A program made the translations under genes and the position numbers. From NCBI GenBank assembly GCA_050084515.1, contig CM114274.1, positions 41,602,001 through 41,666,000 of the forward strand: 64,000 bases of DNA, in the 5' to 3' direction. The notes beneath the pieces are model-generated. The model did not search any database. It was not told the DNA's origin and was given only the letters and a program-made list of their open reading frames with translations. This document shows positions 37,300 through 48,030 of the stretch, piece by piece; position 1 is the first letter of the stretch, and each line of letters begins with the position of its first letter. The stretch comes from Blasia pusilla. Lineage: Eukaryota; Marchantiophyta; Marchantiopsida; Blasiales.

Positions 37300-37765
37300 A
37301 GCCTTAACGCCGTCCATGTCCTCGTATCAAACGGCTGATTTGCACTCGATGGACTCACCCGCACATGTCGCTCAAAATTTGGCTTGTTTCGCTTCAATTT
37401 TCTTCCCTCTCCCCTTGTCCTCTCCAGAAAAGCGTCTCCTCTCTTTTCTCTGCTTTCGCTCCCGTGTCTCCTCTCCATGCTACTCTTGGGCCTAACCCTC
37501 TAACCAAAAATTGATCGCCTCGGACACGTCTCACCGAACTCTCGGGTCAGTCACCTCCCACATACCTGGATCTGCCAGCTCGTCCATTTGCGATTAAAAC
37601 CCTAAACATTTCTTCAATCGTCAGATCCAGCAACCCTGCATCTATGGGCGTTTAGAGCCGGCGTTCTTTGTAGTGGACTTTCCGATGTGACCAGCAAAAC
37701 TTCGGGGAAAATCCGACCCGGGAAATGCAGTTTATTGCCAGAAAGTGAAAACAACCGGTAAGTAT
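37300..37765 (+). promoter_or_regulatory. Orphan plant-type promoter and first exon
   Basis: Pyrimidine-rich leader-like sequence (37380-37470) is followed by a telo-box (AAACCCTAAA, 37597-37606), typical of promoters and leaders of plant translation-related genes, and by a consensus splice donor (CCG|GTAAGTATTT, GT at 37758-37759). No downstream exon is recognisable: the sequence breaks at about 37826 into the 3' flank of copy E on the opposite strand. It may be a captured gene start. Confidence 0.4.
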
Positions 37766-37951
37766 TTGGATATTACCGATCAGACCCTAACTGATCAGAA
37801 CTCGACAGTCTGAATTTTGAAGAGAGCGATCATTTTGAATGTTTACCCATTTGTGAAGCAAAGTTCGAAGGAAATGGTTCTTTGAAAGTATTAGAACTTA
37901 CGAGGAAAAAAGCATAAATTGAAAGCGAAAATATAATATCCACCATTGCAC

Positions 37952-37957
37952 TTTATT
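37952..37957 (-). terminator. Polyadenylation signal of copy E
   Basis: AATAAA on the minus strand, 300 bp past the stop of copy E; identical context at copy G. Confidence 0.6.
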
Positions 37958-38256
37958 CATGGACAAAGGAGAGTTCTAAACGAGAAGTTTCGGCAACGCC
38001 TTTGTGCTGCACACTACAAACCAACCTGATGCGCATCAAAGCCACCCACATCTTCCCCAGCAAAAGAAAATAGAAAACGGAAAACCAGACACGTTTCAGA
38101 CTCTAGAGGAGGAATCGTATCCTACAGCTGAGGATTTTCCGTCTATGTTAAGCATGAATGCTCGAGAAACACGTCGGCCACGATTCTACTCAAAAGCACG
38201 CATCTATCCATCCATCCTTGCAGCTGTCGGTGCATAAGTTGAGCCGGAAGCAGCCC

Positions 38257-38874
38257 TTACTCGAACTGGACCCTTCCTTCCGCGTTAGCCATGAAGGTGG
38301 CCCCACGAGCCTGGAGCCATGCAGCTTTCTCGCACTCGGGGAGACTCTCCATTGCATCGAACAGCTCCAGAGCGTTGGGAGCAGTCAGGATCCAGTGGCC
38401 CTCGGCCGGATCCTCGGTGTACACGACTCCGGTGGCGTTCTGGGCTTGGAGCTGGGATGGCTCCACCGTGTCGACGTCGAGTTCGAACTGTGATGCCTCG
38501 GCCGATGGGACATCCTCCACGACCGACGTCTGTCCGCATCTCCTCAGGTTGTAGTTAGCCGCAGTATAGCGTCCGCCAGCGAAACAGGTCCCGCCGCCTG
38601 GTCTGATGCCCGCATTGTTGCAGGGGGTACAGAAGCGGCCGCACGCCTTGCGTTTGTACACGTTGCAGTCCTGGCAGGGCCGGGATTGCTCGAAGAAAAC
38701 GGAAATGGCCGCCGGCTTGAAGAGGGCGAAAATCGTAGGGCGGATGTTGTTGAAGCAGATACCGCTTCCCCTGCACGCGCCTCTGGGGTAGCCTATGATG
38801 TTCACTGCGCCGACCATCTGGGAAAGGGCCACGAGGACCATCGCCACTCAGATCGATGCGCGTCGAATCCCCAT
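38257..38874 (-). pseudogene. Copy E (beta subfamily) with a nonsense codon in the signal peptide
   Basis: The reading frame from the family start (ATG at 38872-38874) is identical to copies F and G except that codon 9 is TGA (38848-38850) where both have GGA. The rest is open for 196 codons. The next ATG (38839-38841) would leave only about 12 hydrophobic residues before the VGA|VNII cleavage site, so some secretion by re-initiation is conceivable. The mature part has nine of the ten beta-type domain cysteines: TIC has become TIF. The duplicated SQ hinge, NAT glycosylation site and C-terminal module (VVYTEDPAEGHWIL, WLQARGA) are intact. Promoter, leader intron and polyA signal are preserved. 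The decay looks very recent, so I call it a probable pseudogene rather than a certain one. Confidence 0.8.
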
Positions 38875-38912
38875 TATCTCACTGAAGCTATCTGGGTTGT
38901 GGATGGATATGT

Positions 38913-39221
38913 CTGCACAATGTCATGGAAAATTCAATTTCGTCATTTCGGTGCAAGCGAAATGCCCTGTAAGGCAGAAAACGCTTTGAATCGAGGCGGA
39001 GTGTAAACTCATATGTACATGTGTAGAAACACCTTCAAGGAAACCCAAGAGATTTGCATAATACCCACATCAAAACGAAATAGACACAGGTATCGCAATA
39101 GAACTCAATTTCTTAACTCCTAATCTCTTCCAAAAGGACACGATCACCCTTCACTCCAGCCGATCGCCTACACCGCTCAGATTGGAATATTTCTCTGCGT
39201 TGCAAGAGGTAGGTAACACAC
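38913..39221 (-). other. 5'-leader intron of copy E
   Basis: 309 bp. Donor TCGGG|GTGTGT at 39221, a one-base change from the GTGAGT of F and G that may weaken splicing. Acceptor ATTGTGCAG ends at 38913, 38 nt before the family ATG. Confidence 0.65.
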
Positions 39222-39287
39222 CCCGACTCGAAGAACTGCTCACCACCGATGAATGGAAACTGATATGGCTTTGAAGCCTGCCCGGGT

Positions 39288-39294
39288 TTTTATA
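39288..39294 (-). promoter_or_regulatory. TATA box of copy E
   Basis: TATAAAA on the minus strand, then GGGCAGGCTTCAAAG and CCATATCAGTTTC. Confidence 0.7.
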
Positions 39295-39559
39295 CGCTCG
39301 AATGAGACCCGGATGGATTGACAGTCCATGTGCAAGGGAAAAGAACCTTTACGAATGAATGTTCGCGGTCGCAAAGTGGCCCGGGCCCATCGACTCAGCC
39401 CGGAAGATCGTGCAGGGGAATGAGGTATGAAGCCATTCTGAACCTGATTCTGTGCTTGATCGTAGCCGAGTTCCTCAGTCTATGCAAATGTCCAGTCATA
39501 TCATATTATATCCATAACTTAAATGGGATGTACGTACCATTATTTTCAATGCTCCAGAA

Positions 39560-42370
39560 GTGGTAAGCAGAAATTCGAATGCGTTGGCCAGGGCTCCACC
39601 TGTCTCACACAACTCATATCAAAGCAGAAATTAGTCCGTCGTCATCCTTCCCTCAACTTTTATGGATTCATGCTGACCCTGGATTTCATCTACTCACGAC
39701 CTCGCGACCGACATTCTACAGAGCTGAGAATGTACGTAGCTCGATCAAGCAGAGGTTGCTTATTTTCATCGATTCCGACAGGATGGACGTACGAATAGTA
39801 GCCGTAATCCATAGTACGCACCACCGAATCAATGCCAGGTACCTAAAGGCTTGTCGAAGCAATCGGATGGCAGAGCTTCAAGTTCAGAGTTTTCCTGGTA
39901 CCTCATCTTTTCTTTCCTTCCCATTTAAAGAAATGATTATATTCGTACGGAGATTCTAGAGCCGCACTCCATTTTGCAGCGAATTGAGTCTCGGTTGGGT
40001 CGGCACAGTCGGTGTCCGTAATGTGTCCGTAATGTGTTGCAGTTTAGGATTTAGGGGACCTTGTGCTGGGACCATTTTGAAACCCGAGCCAATTTCGATA
40101 ACGACTTAAAAATAACCCACGAGCCTATTTCAACGAAGACGGAGATAAAAATAGCCCTCCGGCCAGTGTCCTCGATTTCCCAAATCCTGACCCATCCTGG
40201 GTTCTCTCAGGTCCCTCACTTTTTTCGAAGCCCCGCGTGCCAAATTGCACGGTGAAGATTCCTTGACAAGCTGTCTCCATAGGCAACATCCTGACGAGGA
40301 GCTCGGAACGAGGCCGCCCAAAACGGGCAGCTCCTAGCCATAGGGGCTTTTGAAGTCCTGATCTTTCCTCCTTTTTCCCAAATTCTGACCCCGGCTTTTC
40401 GAGTTCTGAGCCCAGAAGGACACCACCCGTCAGAACTTGAGGTTTTGCAAGTCCTGAACCAAAAGGTCGGCATCGAAATTGCTCATTCCCCTGCCATTGC
40501 GTTCCACGTGTTTTGGAGTGGAAGTAGAAGCATTGGCAGGAAGACATTTGGAAATGCCATGTACCCCCCACATGATTACGAAATTTTTTATAACTGTGCG
40601 CATAAACAACTGGAGACTCAATCAAGTCAAGAAGACAGCAAGTTAATCTGAAGCAAACTCATCAGCAGATGTGGAGGGGAGAAAAAATAGTAATTTCTTC
40701 AAAAGTGGTTTCCGGACGGAGGGACTATCCCAAGTTCAGCTTCCTTCCGGTGTTGACTGCGATTCCGTCGTGTGAGTTAAAGATGCCCACAGCATCTTAG
40801 GATGAACGTAGGACTCTGGCCTAGTGATTTACTATGCCATCCGTTCGCTGTTTTTCTATTGAAGGTACGAGATAGTTCTCCGAGCTTCTACTCCTCCTTA
40901 CTGCAGATCTTTCACCATCACCTTGACGCGGTACTAATCTCACAGACGATGAACTACAATGCTTTGAAATTTTGATTTCTTAGAACAGAACTCTTGAGAA
41001 TAGTGGTGATTTAAAGTGAGGCTTGGACACTTACAGTGAGAAGCAACTGCAAGACAAAATCCTCAATCTTCTCCTTACGTTTATTGCTGATTTCGTGAAT
41101 GACTTAAAAATATGGAAGTGGAGAAGCAACTCAAAGAATCCCAGTTCGCTGTCCCGCTTACGCTTCCCATCGAGATTACTTTCTCAAACTTCAAAATCAA
41201 AATGTGATCGATTCTTTCACCTCTCGTCCGGTCTTGAGTACGTCGAGATAACCAGTGTGTAATCAATCGTTACTGACGTGAAGTGATTGTACAGTTCTGG
41301 ACACCGGCTATGGTGTTGTGACTCCAAAACGAACGTGCAGCTTGATTTCGAAGCGGTCATTAGATCTTTGAATCTATTAGAGGGGGTTAGCTAAACCAGT
41401 ACCGATTTCGTGACCCGAGGCACACGATATATTAGGAAATGTCACAGAAAATTACATTAGGTGCAGGAAGGACATCCTATCTATCAGTCTTTTTAGAAGG
41501 ATTCGGGTCTTTCTTCTTTGGTATGGCGTGGCTTAGATATAAAAGGAAACAGATCCGGAAGGAAAGGTCCTCATTTAGATGCAGATAGATGTCAGTTGTG
41601 GTATAAAAGTCATCCCCGCTCGAATTACAGCATGAGGAAACTAGGCGCGGAATGACACACAAAGGTAGGAGAGGCTGATTTTTTTTTTATAGGAGAATGT
41701 ATGGGTGAAACTCTGACAATTTGTGCTCACCCCATTCGATATTTCACTAGAGTAATATTTTCCGAACACACGATTCTGTGTTTTTCCCCGTAGAGTATAA
41801 GCTGAAAATAGCTAAGGTCGACAGAATCAGGTGGTCACGTATTGTTACAATTGGAAAGTGGACGGCGGCCTCCGATTCCATCGTCAGTACAAGACGATAT
41901 AGCTCTGACGTGAAAGTGGGCTCGGCTGGTTCTGTGGCAACTGGAGGCCATTTCACATCTCCTCATCCAGCCCTGAACGGAATGGATTCCAGGAAAGTCC
42001 CCACCGCTCTGTGCTGTTATGCGTGGTACCGTGCGTACATGTGTCGGTGAGCGATATTGCCAGAAGTGGTCGCATTCGTGCTAGAATAGCTTGTCAAACA
42101 GAAGTGCAATGGCCCGCTCTATTTAAACCATAATCTCAAATCTCTATAGCAGGAGCTGAAATTGAGGTGTCCGTATGCGCCGCGTCCTGATGTAGACTTC
42201 ACTAAAGTGAAACTAATTTCAAAGTGTACCTTCACTTTATCCCTTGAAATGTGAGCTCCCTTATTCTCAGAATCTCAATCGGCATGGTTCTTAAGCAGAA
42301 TGCTGGTCTCGAGATTCATGCCCGGTTAGGAGTGTTTGAGCAGGGATAGTAGTGTAAAATGAGTGGATGT
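39560..42370. repeat. Segmental duplication, block 2 (upstream of E)
   Basis: A direct copy of block 1. Its gene-proximal part (about 39565-40420) is also the reverse complement of 43450-44340 upstream of F, sharing GTTGGCCAGG.CTCCACCTG and CGTCG.YATCCTTCC. Open frames in it are not conserved between blocks. Confidence 0.7.
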
Positions 42371-42734
42371 GATCTCTTCGATTCCAACCAGGAACGGTTT
42401 TCCATTCCTTTTTTCGCTGCTCTGATGGCCACGGGTCCACATCAAACCACGGCTGCTTTTTATTATGCATACGATCGATGAACTAAGAGCCCAAAGGCGC
42501 TGCTGAAAATGAAAAGTTCATGTTTGCGGGTGAGTTTAGTTCTAGACTACTTTAAACTCCCTCCAAAATGATAGTTAGATGTCATGATCCGAGCGATCCT
42601 ATTGAGTCAGAAGACGAACGCTCCAAGTGTGAAGAGGAGATTGGGCAGACTGCAATAATCTCCGTCTGTGTTGTTTTTTCAAATTATTATTCCATAGAAA
42701 CATCTATAATTCAGATTAGAGATTCATGAAAGCG

Positions 42735-44560
42735 ATTTTAGATATTTATTCCACCTTTGGTTGCATCGTGTTTGTGCCGGCTGGAAGTGGTACGGCGTTT
42801 CCGATCATGGCGTGTCACGGGTGCATATGTCACGCCATGAGTCCCATGACCCTCTCCAAATGATGTCAGACAGTCCGCTGTCCTATTCTGCCCAGTCTGG
42901 AACAGGATCCGAGACGAATTGACAGAAAACGATGGTGTCCATACACGAGCCACGAAGCCCATTGGGAGGACGAAAATTTTATATATTCCACCGTTCGTAT
43001 TTGGGCCCGCCTGAGTTGAGTGCTATTTAGGCATACAATAGGCGGACGATATACTGATGGTAGTGTCCGAAAAATCTATTTTAGATATTTATCTATGTAG
43101 CAGGGTTCCAGGCCGTATTCGAATACGGTAGGCGTTTCCGATCATAGCGTATCACAGTATGACCGTTGAGTCATTTTACTTCTCTCGAAACTATCTCATA
43201 CGGGTTTTCAGTCCGCTGTCCTCTTCTTCAGTCCACTTTCCGATTGTAGTCAGCTCGCGATTCTGTGGCTTATACCCAAACTACTCCGGGTAAAATTAGA
43301 CAGAATGGGAAGGTCAGAAATCGTGAGAGTTTCAGCTTTCTCAGATACCAAAGCTTCTCTAATTTAAAACTAGTATCGCTACTGAGATTCCTTCCGTAAA
43401 CGCAGCGTGCTTGACTTTTTTTTCCGAACTACTGACATCCTTCCATACCAAATACACTGGAGGTGGCTCAGAACTTGAAAACCGGGCTCGGAGTTTGGAA
43501 GAAAGAAGCACTTGAAAAAACCCAGTAGAGTTAGGAGGAGCCCGTTTGGGTTGGCCTCATTCCGTGCTCCTCGACTAGATGTTGCCTATCGCAAAACTGA
43601 GAATTGCTCAGGTCCTCAGAGAAGCAAGGATGGGTCAGGATTTGGAACACCCAGAACTTGACACTGGCACTTGGGCTATTTTAATCCGAGTCTTGCTGGA
43701 AATAGGCTCGTGGGTTATTTTTAACCTGCATTATCGTATTAGGCTAGAGTTTCAAAGTGGTGATTGGACTCCGTCGAAAACAGTGTGATGCTTTACTGAC
43801 ACCGACTCCGCCCGATGTAAGATAAATTTGCTGTAAACTGAATGGGTGCACTATGAATTCCGTACGAATTTTATGGTTTTTTTTATGGAGAGAAGAGATA
43901 AGGTACAAGCAAGACTCTGATCTAGAAGCTTAACTTCTGTGCCATCTGATTTCTTAGACACCACTTTAGTTACTTTAGTTACCTAGCACCGATGCTGAGC
44001 TGGAAAGTAGCCATATGGCACGATCGCATTCTGCACATGGAGGCGAGGACAACCTTCAAAGCGACACCAGCAGTTTCTTGTTTAATGGGTAGATTTACGG
44101 TACTACTAGTACGACCACTATATGCGAGGGAGAGAATGTGTACGTACAGATTCAGCTCTTTATAATATATAACGATGATCGCGAGGAGTGCAGTTGTGTC
44201 GGGTGCGAAAATGAAATCCGAGTTCATCACGAATTCATAAAACTTCATGGAAGGATAGCGACGGATCGGTTTTTTTTATGATGTCAATTCTATGCAACAG
44301 GTGGAGGCCTGGCCAACTGACTCGAAACTCTTCATACCTTAACTTAAAATGCGTACGTGCCTCCCTTGAATTAAGTTAAATTCAAAATTTTCAAGTCCCA
44401 AAAACTACTGCACAAGTGATGAAAGCACTATCCGATTCAAATTCTGAGCTCAAATGGATATAGTATGATAAAACCGTATATGAGCACATATTACTCGTAC
44501 TGGCTGAGGCATTCGGTTACGATGAGGTACAGAATCAGGTTAAGGACATGCATGGCTTCT
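42735..44560. repeat. Inverted, shortened duplication upstream of F
   Basis: 42735-42890 and 43080-43240 are direct repeats of each other (GATATTTAT, GCGTTTCCGATCAT, GTCCGCTGTCCT). Both match the reverse complement of block 1 near 35740-35870. 43450-43720 matches block 2 inverted. The equivalent of about 33700-35700 is missing here. Confidence 0.65.
43113..43128. repeat. Perfect 16-bp palindrome in one of three siblings
   Basis: CCGTATTCGAATACGG. The aligned positions at about 42780 and 35855-35875 keep only the GGATACG/GTACGG-like half and are not palindromic. Confidence 0.9.
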
Positions 44561-44685
44561 TACGGTATTCCCACGCGTGATCTTCCGAACTGAGTTGATG
44601 GGATCGGGCCAGTTCGCGACCGCGAGCATTGATCGGTAAAGTTTTTCTTTTCCCTTCACATGGACTGTCAAACGAGCCGGAGCTC

Positions 44686-44693
44686 TATATAAG
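44686..44693 (+). promoter_or_regulatory. TATA box of copy F
   Basis: TATATAAG, identical to copy G, followed by AGGCTGCAAAGCCATGTCAG and TTTCGATTCATCGG. If transcription starts before CCATGTCAG, the first exon would carry an 8-codon upstream reading frame (MSVSIHRW) in F and G; copies A, B, C and E have CATATCAG here and lack it. Confidence 0.7.
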
Positions 44694-44760
44694 CACGCAG
44701 GGAGGCTGCAAAGCCATGTCAGTTTCGATTCATCGGTGGTGAGCTGTTCTTCGAGTCGGG

Positions 44761-45070
44761 GTGAGTTACCTATCTCTTGAAACGGAAAGAGTTTCCTCAA
44801 TCTGAGCGGTCGAGGTGATCGGCTGGAGTCAAGAGTGATCGTATCCTTTTGGAAGAGATTAGGCGTTAAGAACTTGAGTTCTCTTGCGATACCTGTGTCT
44901 ATTTCGTTTTGATGTGTGTATTATGCAGATCTCTTCAAGGTGTTTCTACACATGTACATATGAGTTTACACTCCACGTTGATTCAAAGCGTTTTCTGCCG
45001 CTCATTGACCTAACAGGGCATTTCTCTTGCACTGAAATGACGGAAGTGAATTTTACATGACATTGTACAG
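44761..45070 (+). other. 5'-leader intron of copy F
   Basis: 310 bp. Donor TCGGG|GTGAGT at 44761, acceptor GACATTGTACAG ending 45070, 38 nt before the ATG. Same length as in copy G. Confidence 0.75.
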
Positions 45071-45108
45071 ACATATCCATCCACAACCCAGATAGCTTCA
45101 GTGAGATA

Positions 45109-45726
45109 ATGGGGATTCGACGCGCATCGATCGGAGTGGCGGTGGTCCTCGTGGCCCTGTTCCAGATGGTCGGCGCAGTGAACATCATAGGCTACCCCAG
45201 AGGCGCGTGCAGGGGAAGCGGTATCTGCTTCAACAACATCCGCCCTACGATTTGCGCCCTCTTCAAGCCGGCGGCCATTTCCGTTTTCTTCGAGCAATCC
45301 CGGCCCTGCCAGGACTGCAACGTGTACAAACGCAAGGCGTGCGGCCGCTTCTGTAGCCCCTGCAACAATGCGGGCACCAGACCAGGCGGCGGGACCTGTT
45401 TCGTGGGCGGACCCTATACTGCGGCTAACTACAACCTGAGGAGATGCGGACAGACGTCGGTCGTGGAGGATGTCCCATCGGCCGAGGCATCACAGTTCGA
45501 ACTAGACGTCACCACGGTGGAGCCATCCCAGCTCCAAGCCCAGAACGCCACCGGAGTCGTGTACACCGAGGATCCGGCCGAGGGCCACTGGATCCTGACT
45601 GCTCCCAACGCTCTGGAGCTGTTCGATGCAATGGAGAGTCTCCCCGAGTGCGAGAAATCTGCATGGCTCCAGGCTCGTGGGGCCACCTTCATGGCTAACG
45701 CGGAAGGAAGGGTCCAGTTCGAGTAA
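45109..45726 (+). CDS. Small secreted cysteine-rich protein, copy F (beta subfamily)
   Basis: The 205-residue protein is intact. The signal peptide is residues 1-23 (core VAVVLVALFQMVGA, cleavage before VNIIGYP). Ten domain cysteines follow: GACRGSGIC, TIC, RPCQDC, KAC, RFCSPC, GTC-F and RRC-G, four more than the alpha subfamily and enough for five disulphides. An eleventh lies in LPECEK. The hinge, residues 120-143, is an in-frame tandem repeat of 12 residues (EDVPSAEASQFE / LDVTTVEPSQLQ). An NAT glycosylation site comes next, then VVYTEDPAEGHWIL, LPECEKSAWLQARGA and the tail EGRVQFE. F is head to head with E (start to start 6.2 kb) and faces G tail to tail. I cannot name the family. Extracellular defence or signalling is plausible from secretion, cysteine content and fast divergence, but not shown. 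Confidence 0.88.
   Translation: MGIRRASIGVAVVLVALFQMVGAVNIIGYPRGACRGSGICFNNIRPTICALFKPAAISVFFEQSRPCQDCNVYKRKACGRFCSPCNNAGTRPGGGTCFVGGPYTAANYNLRRCGQTSVVEDVPSAEASQFELDVTTVEPSQLQAQNATGVVYTEDPAEGHWILTAPNALELFDAMESLPECEKSAWLQARGATFMANAEGRVQFE
45466..45537 (+). repeat. 36-bp in-frame tandem duplication in the hinge of F
   Basis: Units 45466-45501 and 45502-45537 share about two thirds of their bases and encode DV(P/T)(S/T).E.SQ(F/L). E and G carry the same duplication; alpha copies have a single unit (EDVETSECSQVQ). It defines the beta subfamily. Confidence 0.8.
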
Positions 45727-46555
45727 GGGCTGCTTCCGGCTCAACTTATGCATCGACAGCCGCAAGCATGGATCGATAGAGGCGTGCTTTGGAGTGAATG
45801 CGTGGTTCTCGATCACGAAGCTCGTCTAGAGATTCATGCTTAGCGTGAACTGATCGACGCGGGACGATCGTCAGCTGGAACATGCGATTCGAGACTCTCA
45901 AAATTGTCTGATTTGCGCTTATTAGTTTTCTTTTTCTGGTAAGGATGTGGGTGGCTTCGATTGCCCCAACCCGTTTCATCTGCACCCAGTTGATACCAAA
46001 CTACTTGTTGGTTTTTAGTGGTATATACGACTGATGTACCGTGAGCAGCACGAAGGCGTTGCCTAAACTTCGCGTTTAGAGCTCTCCTTTGCTCTTCTGG
46101 GAAAAACATAAAGCATGTTTGGGGGTGATTAATTTTTTCATTTCTCTCATCAGTTTCCAAGAAATCTAACCAGCATTCTTACCATTCACACTACATTGGA
46201 TGCGGATACTCCCAATGGGCGCTGGCTCATGACGATTCTTGCTGCAGGACAGTACTCACCTGAATTCGGATGCCTTCAAGTTTGAACATAATGAGCATAT
46301 TCACCTTCTTCTAGTCACTGGCCACGTTAACCTTCTTACAAAGTACGACCCCAAGCCTGGAGAGCCTTCCATCAATTATTTCCACACGTAGATACTACGC
46401 CGCAACTCACTGAGTTGCTACTGATTTCATGAGTGCTTCAAATGAAACTCTCCCGGGATCCAGTCCGACACTTTGGAAACCGTCCCATTAATTGAGCCAG
46501 CGCCACACATCGCTCTGATTCCCGAGTTCTTGAGATACTACCATGCACCTCCATA
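45600..46555. repeat. Left arm of the F/G inverted duplication
   Basis: The C-terminal end and 3' flank of F are the reverse complement of about 61460-62443. Landmarks are GACGATTCTTGCTGCAGGAC at 46230 against GTCCTGCAGCAAGAATCGTC at 61787, and CAGCGCCACACATCGCTCTG at 46499. Homology fades beyond about 46555. Confidence 0.85.
46107..46112 (+). terminator. Degraded polyadenylation signal of copy F
   Basis: CATAAA, about 380 bp past the stop. The inverted sibling at 61925-61930 has AATAAA at this position, so F has lost the consensus by one base. Near-consensus signals can still work in plants. Confidence 0.45.
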
Positions 46556-47090
46556 CAAGCTCGGGACGGAAGTACCTAGGCGGGCTGAGCCTTAGTCTCG
46601 CCGGCTAAGTACCTAGATTGAGTCCTCAACCAGCTAAGCACAGGCTGGGCTTAATGCAAGCAATAGAATAGGGAAAACACGTACAACAACTCGGTCTGGC
46701 CCGAGTAAACATTGATTTGCAATAAGTGGCCGACATGGACATGAATGGTAATCAATTTCAGATACAATTTTATTTCATACGAGTAGTGAAAATAATTTTT
46801 AATTATAAAATTGTATTATTAAATAAAAATTATAAAATAAGAATGACTATTAATCTTGGTATATAAATATATACAAAATACATTTTCATATCTTTTTCTA
46901 TGTGGTATTTTAGAAGATCCAATTTTATTTTATTATGATTATTAGTATATTAGGAGATAGTGTAATGGAAATACAATTTGGGTCCTATTCTCTATGTCAA
47001 CCATGTTTATGTGATAAGTAGTAGAGGTGAAAGTTTAAGGTTTGTTGCTTGGATATAAGATTCATGTCTTAAGGCTGAGGTTGAGGATTT
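46555..47090. other. AT-rich gene-free interval
   Basis: A/T-rich from about 46740, with a short GTACCTAG direct repeat near 46571 and 46609. No gene. Confidence 0.45.
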
Positions 47091-47099
47091 AGATTAATA

Positions 47100-48030
47100 T
47101 TATTTTTCTATTCTTCCTTAACTTAGTATTCATTTAACTTAGTAACTTAAGGTTTAGGGTTTATAATTTACGATTTATGATTTTTTGCTAAAGGTTCAGG
47201 GTTTAGGATTTATGGCTTAGGTTTTAGGATTTGTGGCTTATGTTCTAGGGTTTAGGGTTTTTGGCTTAAGTTTTCGGGTTTTTTATTTATGTTCTATGAC
47301 TTTTAGCTAGTATTTAGGGTTCATACGTTCAAGTATTATTCTTAGATTCTAGGGTTTTGGATGTTTGGCTTAGGATTTAGGATTTTTGGTTTACAATCTA
47401 GGGTTTAGGGTTTTTTATGAGGGTTTAGGATTTAGGGATTATCGTTTAGGGCTCAGGGTTTATTGCTTAGATTCTAGGGTTAAGGATGTTTGGCTTAGGA
47501 TTTAGAGTTTTTGGCTAAGAGTTTAGGATTTTTGGCCTGGGATTAGGGTTTAGGTTTTTGGCTCAGGGATTAGGGTTTAGGGTTTTTGCTTAGGTTCTAG
47601 GGCTTAGGTTGCTTGACTTAGCGCTTAGGGTTTTATACTTTGGGGCTAGGGTTTAGGGTTTATAGCTTAGGATCTAGGGTTTAGGATTTTCAACTGATGG
47701 TTTTGAGTTTTGGGCTTTTGGCTTAGGTTCTAGGGTTTAGGACTTAGGATTTATTGCTTACGTTCTAGGGTTTAGGGTTTTTTTGCCTAGGATTAAAGGT
47801 TTTTTGCTAGCGGTTTGGATTTAGGGTTTATTGCTTATGTTCTAGGGTCTATGATATCTGACTTAGCGTTGAGGGCTTTTTGCTTTGGGTTTTGGGGTTT
47901 GGCTTAGGGGTTAGGATTTAGGGTTTCGGCCTAGGATTTATAGCCTAAGGATGGGTTTCCGGCTTAGGGTTTAGGGTTTATGGCTTAAATTTTAGGGTTA
48001 AGGATTTAGTGTTTATGATCGAGGTTTCAA
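47100..48030. repeat. Degenerate telomere-type repeat array
   Basis: TAGGGTTTAGGGTTT and its variants recur through about 900 bp. They often sit in a longer unit of about 27 bp (GGCTTAGGTTCTAGGGTTTAGGG-type, with TTTTTGGCTTA spacers). The core is the plant telomere motif TTTAGGG on the plus strand. Runs are short and mutated, so this is an old interstitial array, not a chromosome end. Confidence 0.85.

Noticed and set aside
38291-38554. Open frame of 87 codons antisense to copy E, repeated antisense to F (45429-45692) and G (62904-63167)
   Set aside because: Its conservation follows from the conserved sense strand and GC-rich codons; it has no start context or separate promoter.
45444-45698. 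Arginine-rich 84-codon frame inside F, also in E and G
   Set aside because: Overlapping-frame shadow of the C-terminal module; differences between copies follow the main frame.
47100-48030. True telomere end
   Set aside because: Units are degenerate and ordinary sequence continues on both sides.
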